From: Oscillospiraceae bacterium
Lineage (GTDB): Bacteria > Bacillota > Clostridia > Oscillospirales > Ruminococcaceae
Direction of reading: 5' to 3'
Assembly (NCBI GenBank): GCA_017410745.1
Contig: JAFPPJ010000304.1
Location: 1 to 8,586, forward strand
Length of the DNA stretch: 8,586 nucleotides
In this document: positions 5,003 to 8,586 of the stretch, piece after piece
How positions within the stretch are numbered: position 1 is the first letter of the stretch
Layout: each line of letters begins with the position of its first letter
Notes under the pieces: model-generated
What the model was told of the DNA's origin: nothing
Databases searched by the model: none
The model's input: only the letters and a program-made list of their open reading frames with translations
Position numbers and translations under genes: made by a program

Positions 5003-5058
5003 TTGACCGGTCACCATACCGTCACATATCTATCACATACGGCAGTTATACTTATAAT
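5003..5058 (+). promoter_or_regulatory. Promoter region of clpB, start unresolved
   Basis: Two readings are possible. TTGACC (5003-5008) with TATCTA (5027-5032) at 18-base spacing puts the start just downstream of CIRCE, as usual for HrcA control. Alternatively TATAAT (5053-5058) is a perfect -10 but has only a weak -35 (TATCAC at 5031, 16-base spacing). Both may be used. Confidence 0.45.
5011..5039 (+). repeat. Three TCAC(C)ATA direct repeats at 11-bp steps
   Basis: TCACCATA at 5011, TCACATA at 5022 and TCACATA at 5033 recur about once per DNA turn between CIRCE and the TATAAT box. The preceding bases (GGTCACC, CGTCACA, TATCACA) loosely recall the heptads of CtsR sites (RGTCAAA), but those are spaced 10 bp and are AAA-rich, so this is not a convincing CtsR box. 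Confidence 0.5.
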
Positions 5059-5059
5059 C

Positions 5060-5078
5060 ACCCGGAGTACATCCGGGT
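5060..5078 (+). other. Hairpin in the clpB leader
   Basis: ACCCGG and CCGGGT enclose the loop agtacat, a 6-bp GC-rich stem 37 bp before the clpB start. No U-tract follows. If transcription starts at the upstream promoter the stem lies in the 5' leader, where it could affect mRNA stability. Confidence 0.4.
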
Positions 5079-5115
5079 ACAAATATGACAAAAGCTCAGA
5101 CAAGGAGTGAGATAT

Positions 5116-7728
5116 ATGAACACGCAGAAATTCACCAAGAAATCAATAGAAGCTTTGCAGGCCGCGCAGGAGATAGCCATCTCCTACACCAATATGAACG
5201 TTGACCAGCCGCATATGCTCTATGCCCTCATGACGCAGGACAACGGACTTATACCCGAGCTGTTCAAGCGCATGGGCAAGGACTCCGCCACCATCGCAGG
5301 TGCGCTCGAGCGGATAATATCCCGCATACCCAAGGTCACCGGCAGCGGCCGCGACACCAACACGGTATACATCTCCCAGTCACTTGACCGCCTGCTTTCC
5401 GCAGCAGAGCCTATTGCAAAGAATATGGGCGATGAGTTCATCTCCGTCGAGCATATACTCATGTCCTACTTTGACAACGGCGACAAGGATATAAAGCAGC
5501 TCTTCTCCGACTTTGCGATAGACAAGGACACCTTCTTCAAGGCGCTGCTTGACGTGAGAGGCAATCAGCGTGTTACCAGCGAGACCCCCGAGGATACCTA
5601 CGACGTGCTCAAGAAGTACGGTCAGGATCTCGTTGAGCTGGCACGCCAGAACAAGCTCGATCCCGTTATCGGCCGTGATACCGAGATAAGGAACTGCATA
5701 CGCATACTCTCCAGGAAGTCCAAGAACAATCCCGTGCTCATAGGTGAGCCCGGTGTCGGCAAGACTGCCATAGCAGAGGGTCTTGCACAGCGTATAGTAA
5801 AGGGCGACGTGCCCGACAACCTCAAGGACAGGAAGCTGTTCTCGCTCGATATGGGCGCACTCATATCCGGCGCAAAGTTCAGGGGCGAATTTGAGGAAAG
5901 GCTCAAGGCCGTACTCAATGAAGTCAAGAAGTCCGACGGCAAGATCATCATGTTCATAGATGAGCTGCACACCATCGTAGGTGCGGGCAAGACCGACGGT
6001 GCGATGGATGCGGGCAACCTGCTCAAGCCCATGCTCGCAAGAGGCGAGCTGCACTGCATAGGTGCCACCACCCTCGATGAGTACAGGCAGTACATCGAAA
6101 AGGATCAGGCGCTCGAAAGACGTTTCCAGCCCGTACAGGTGCCCGAGCCTACGGTAGAGGACACTATCACGATACTCAGAGGTCTCAAGGAGCGCTATGA
6201 GGTATTCCACGGCGTCAAGATACAGGACGGCGCGCTCATAACCGCCGCCGTGCTCTCCAACAGATACATCACCGACAGATTTCTCCCCGACAAGGCAATA
6301 GACCTTGTGGATGAAGCCTGCGCACTCATCAAGACGGAAATGAACTCCATGCCCACCGAGCTTGACGATATCGCGCGCAAGATCATGCAGAAGGAGATCG
6401 AGGAGACCGCCCTCAAGAAGGAAGAGGACAAGCTCTCCAAGGAGCATCTTGCAGAGATACAGCGCGAGCTGTCCGAGCTGCGTGACGAGTTCAAGGCAAT
6501 GAAGACACGCTGGGAGAACGAAAAGGACTCCATCGGCCGTGTACAGAAGCTGCGCGAAGCGATAGAGCAGGCCAAGGCAGACATCGCCGAAGCAGAGCGC
6601 ACATACGACCTTGAAAAGGCATCACAGCTCAAATACGGCGCACTCCCCGACCTCACCAAGCAGCTCGAGGAAGCTGAGAACACCGCCGACGATTTCGAGA
6701 AGAACACCCTCCTGCGTGACAAGGTGACGGAGGAAGAGATCGCCAAGATCGTTGCACGCTGGACTGGCGTACCCGTATCAAAGCTGATGGAGGGCGAGCG
6801 TGAGAAGCTGCTGCACCTCGAGGAGCTGCTGCACAAGCGCGTGATAGGCCAGGACGAGGCTGTAACAAAGGTAAGCGAGGCTATACTCCGTTCAAGGGCA
6901 GGCATACAGGATCCCAACCGTCCCCTCGGCTCGTTCCTTTTCATGGGTCCTACCGGCGTGGGCAAGACCGAGCTTGCAAAGGCACTTGCACAGGCGCTCT
7001 TTGACGATGAGAAGAACATCGTGCGCATAGACATGACCGAGTATATGGAGAAATTCTCCGTAAGCCGCCTGATCGGAGCGCCTCCGGGATATGTAGGCTA
7101 TGAGGAGGGCGGACAGCTCACCGAGGCAGTGCGCCGCAAGCCCTACTCCGTAGTGCTCTTCGACGAGGTGGAGAAGGCTCATCCCGATGTGTTCAACATA
7201 CTCCTGCAGGTGCTCGACGACGGACGTGTCACCGATTCGCAGGGTCGTGTGATAGACTTCAAGAACACCATCATCATACTCACATCCAATCTCGGCTCCG
7301 ACTATATCCTTGAGGGCATAGACGAGAACGGCCAGATCTCCGACGACGCAAGGGACAAGGTACAGCGTCAGCTCCGCTCCCACTTCCGTCCGGAGTTCCT
7401 CAACCGTCTCGACGAGATAGTATTCTACAAGCCTCTCACCAAGACCGAGATATACCCCATCATCGACCTTACTCTCAAAAAGCTGCATGACCGCCTTGCA
7501 GACAGGCAGCTGCACCTTGTTATCACCGATGCAGCAAAGAACAAGATCGCCGACGACGGATACGATCCCATCTACGGTGCAAGGCCGCTCAAGAGATACA
7601 TACAGGCTAAGATCGAGACACTTATCGCACGCACTATGATAGCAGACGAGCTTGAAGGCGGCGATACGCTGACCGTTGACACCGACGGCGATACCTTCAC
7701 CGTATCGGTAGCAAAGGCAGCCGAATAA
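5116..7728 (+). CDS. clpB: ATP-dependent disaggregase ClpB (Hsp104 family)
   Basis: An 870-residue protein (E. coli ClpB has 857). With DnaK/DnaJ/GrpE it pulls polypeptides out of aggregates through a hexameric pore. Domains: N-terminal Clp repeats (about 1-145); AAA1 with Walker A GEPGVGKT (210-217) and Walker B MFIDE (279-283); a long coiled-coil middle domain (about 405-530), including DLEKASQLKYGALPDL; AAA2 with Walker A GPTGVGKT (611-618), Walker B LFDE (681-684) and pore loop GYVGY (658-662). The long middle domain and lack of a ClpP-docking IGF/IGL loop distinguish ClpB from ClpC/ClpA. Pore loop 1 reads GAKFRGEFEE, with Phe255 where many ClpBs have Tyr. ATG at 5116 is chosen over the in-frame GTG at 5107 because AAGGAG (5102-5107) sits 8 bases before it. 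Control by HrcA is expected from CIRCE. Confidence 0.98.
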   Translation: MNTQKFTKKSIEALQAAQEIAISYTNMNVDQPHMLYALMTQDNGLIPELFKRMGKDSATIAGALERIISRIPKVTGSGRDTNTVYISQSLDRLLSAAEPIAKNMGDEFISVEHILMSYFDNGDKDIKQLFSDFAIDKDTFFKALLDVRGNQRVTSETPEDTYDVLKKYGQDLVELARQNKLDPVIGRDTEIRNCIRILSRKSKNNPVLIGEPGVGKTAIAEGLAQRIVKGDVPDNLKDRKLFSLDMGALISGAKFRGEFEERLKAVLNEVKKSDGKIIMFIDELHTIVGAGKTDGAMDAGNLLKPMLARGELHCIGATTLDEYRQYIEKDQALERRFQPVQVPEPTVEDTITILRGLKERYEVFHGVKIQDGALITAAVLSNRYITDRFLPDKAIDLVDEACALIKTEMNSMPTELDDIARKIMQKEIEETALKKEEDKLSKEHLAEIQRELSELRDEFKAMKTRWENEKDSIGRVQKLREAIEQAKADIAEAERTYDLEKASQLKYGALPDLTKQLEEAENTADDFEKNTLLRDKVTEEEIAKIVARWTGVPVSKLMEGEREKLLHLEELLHKRVIGQDEAVTKVSEAILRSRAGIQDPNRPLGSFLFMGPTGVGKTELAKALAQALFDDEKNIVRIDMTEYMEKFSVSRLIGAPPGYVGYEEGGQLTEAVRRKPYSVVLFDEVEKAHPDVFNILLQVLDDGRVTDSQGRVIDFKNTIIILTSNLGSDYILEGIDENGQISDDARDKVQRQLRSHFRPEFLNRLDEIVFYKPLTKTEIYPIIDLTLKKLHDRLADRQLHLVITDAAKNKIADDGYDPIYGARPLKRYIQAKIETLIARTMIADELEGGDTLTVDTDGDTFTVSVAKAAE

Positions 7729-7738
7729 ACTTTTCAAA

Positions 7739-7772
7739 GAGCCATAGCTTCACGGCTGTGGCTCATTTCTTA
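7739..7772 (+). terminator. Terminator-like hairpin between clpB and the kinase gene
   Basis: GAGCCATAGC (7739-7748), loop ttcacg, GCTGTGGCTC (7755-7764): a 10-bp stem with one U-G pair, followed by ATTTCTTATA. The U-tract is broken, so read-through is plausible. The kinase ribosome site begins two bases later, and I see no separate promoter in the 56-bp gap. Confidence 0.65.
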
Positions 7773-7784
7773 TAAGGAGGCACT

Positions 7785-8561
7785 ATGATACCGGAGAGCA
7801 TACTCAGACACATACAGGGCAGGGCATACACATCCGACAGCATCGGCAAATCCGGCTCTGAGGTGCGGATATATGACGACAGCGTACTCAAGATAGTGAA
7901 GTATGACAGCAAAAACGATGAAAAGGTGCGCATGATGCGCTGGATGAGCGGCAGGCTCCGCTCCCCGGAGGTCATATGCTGGGACAGTGACGGCGAGCAT
8001 CAGTATCTGCTCATGAGCAGAGTGACGGGCGAGATGTGCTGCACAAGGCGCTTCCTCGAACAGCCGAAGGAGCTTGTACGTCTGCTTGCGAAGGCGGTAA
8101 GGCAGCTGTGGGACACGGACATATCGGACTGCCCCGTGACAAGGGATGCGGACACCGAGCTTAAAGAGGCGCGCTTCCGTGTGGAAAGCGGCCTTGTGGA
8201 CATTGACAATACCGAGCCCTCCACCTTTGGCGAGGGCGGCTTCAAAGATCCTGCCGACCTGCTCACATGGCTCGACAGGAACAAGCCCTCATTCGAGCCC
8301 GCACTGTCCCACGGCGACTTATGTCTGCCGAATATACTCATAGACGGCGGAAGGATAGGATATATCGACATCGGAGATGCGGGCATCGGCGACAAATGGC
8401 GCGATCTTGCTCTGCTCTCCCGCAGTCTGAGGCACAACACCGACGGCACATACGGCAAAGTATATCCCGGCTATTACGCCGATATGCTCTTTGACGAGCT
8501 GGGCATCGCCCCCGACCGTGAAAAGCTCAGGTACTACACCTTGCTTGACGAACTGTTCTAG
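7785..8561 (+). CDS. APH(3')-like aminoglycoside O-phosphotransferase family protein
   Basis: A 258-residue protein of the kinase-fold phosphotransferase family whose APH(3') members phosphorylate the 3'-hydroxyl of kanamycin-type aminoglycosides using ATP. Seen here: VLKIV with Lys36 (ATP lysine), DISDCP at 112-117, FKDP at 153-156, the catalytic loop HGDLCLPN at 176-183 (Asp178 base, Asn183 metal), IDIGDAGIGDKWRDLALL at 194-211 (metal Asp195), and the end YYTLLDELF. From memory, APH(3')-IIIa (264 residues) shares DISDCP, FKDP, SHGDL, DKW and the LLDELF end, so the protein is full length. The segment before FKDP (143-152), matching the acidic drug-binding loop, has fewer acids, so the true substrate may differ. 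AAGGAGG is 4 bases before ATG. It probably depends partly on read-through from clpB. Confidence 0.9.
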   Translation: MIPESILRHIQGRAYTSDSIGKSGSEVRIYDDSVLKIVKYDSKNDEKVRMMRWMSGRLRSPEVICWDSDGEHQYLLMSRVTGEMCCTRRFLEQPKELVRLLAKAVRQLWDTDISDCPVTRDADTELKEARFRVESGLVDIDNTEPSTFGEGGFKDPADLLTWLDRNKPSFEPALSHGDLCLPNILIDGGRIGYIDIGDAGIGDKWRDLALLSRSLRHNTDGTYGKVYPGYYADMLFDELGIAPDREKLRYYTLLDELF

Positions 8562-8563
8562 AG

Positions 8564-8578
8564 GCAGGCTGAGCCTGC
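8564..8578 (+). terminator. Inverted repeat after the kinase gene, probable start of a terminator
   Basis: GCAGGCT and AGCCTGC flank one G, two bases past the stop codon. Folded, GCAGG/CCTGC would close a CTGAG loop. The window ends eight bases later (agtcgaac) without a U-tract, so terminator function is unproven. Confidence 0.4.
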
Positions 8579-8586
8579 AGTCGAAC

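Noticed and set aside
5009..5037. CtsR operator upstream of clpB
   Set aside because: The heptads are spaced 11 bp instead of 10 and lack the AAA of RGTCAAA; reported as unassigned repeats instead.
5380..6447. Long minus-strand open frame (355 codons) inside clpB
   Set aside because: Antisense shadow of a highly conserved coding gene with strong codon bias; no family resemblance and no promoter or convincing ribosome site.
6195..7737. Other minus-strand open frames opposite clpB (6195-7034, 6892-7737)
   Set aside because: Same reason: they mirror clpB codons, giving Ser/Arg-rich or Leu/Val-rich sequence without motifs.

Overview
The window looks like chromosomal DNA from a low-to-medium GC Gram-positive anaerobe of the class Clostridia, most likely Ruminococcus or a close Oscillospiraceae relative. 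This is inferred from a perfect CIRCE element in front of clpB, the smpB-ssrA arrangement, a tmRNA tag of Firmicutes type, AGGAGG-type ribosome sites, frequent ATA isoleucine codons and sigma-A promoters. No insertion sequence, phage gene, CRISPR array, tRNA or rRNA was found; the only RNA gene is tmRNA.

The left part (1-2943) is read on the minus strand. From the edge inward it holds: the first 143 codons of a secreted protein whose Pro/Thr/Asp/Glu-rich tail is built from 51-bp tandem repeats, with a near-perfect CcpA-type cre site upstream; a 104-residue two-helix membrane protein with its own promoter and operator-like inverted repeat; a 234-residue regulator with a Cro/CI-type helix-turn-helix and a GyrI-like ligand domain, also with its own promoter and two palindromes; two tandem terminators; tmRNA (ssrA); and smpB, which starts with GTG and has a perfect-consensus promoter. 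smpB ends 33 bp before mature tmRNA begins, so the protein and RNA partners of trans-translation are probably made from one transcript.

The right part (3112-8561) is read on the plus strand. A divergent promoter region leads into four tightly packed genes: a 12-helix MFS transporter and three small membrane proteins (112, 90 and 61 residues), linked by start/stop overlaps or short gaps. I recognise only the first, and this cluster is the best candidate for an undescribed system. Seven bases after it comes a perfect CIRCE operator for HrcA, which is followed by TTTT and may also terminate the cluster. Then come a promoter region with three TCAC(C)ATA repeats at 11-bp spacing, the disaggregase ClpB, a hairpin with a weak U-tract, and a complete APH(3')-like kinase gene.

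Functionally, smpB-ssrA (ribosome rescue) and clpB (disaggregation under HrcA control) form a protein quality-control neighbourhood. The MFS cluster lies between them and the APH-like kinase follows clpB; neither has an evident functional link to it.
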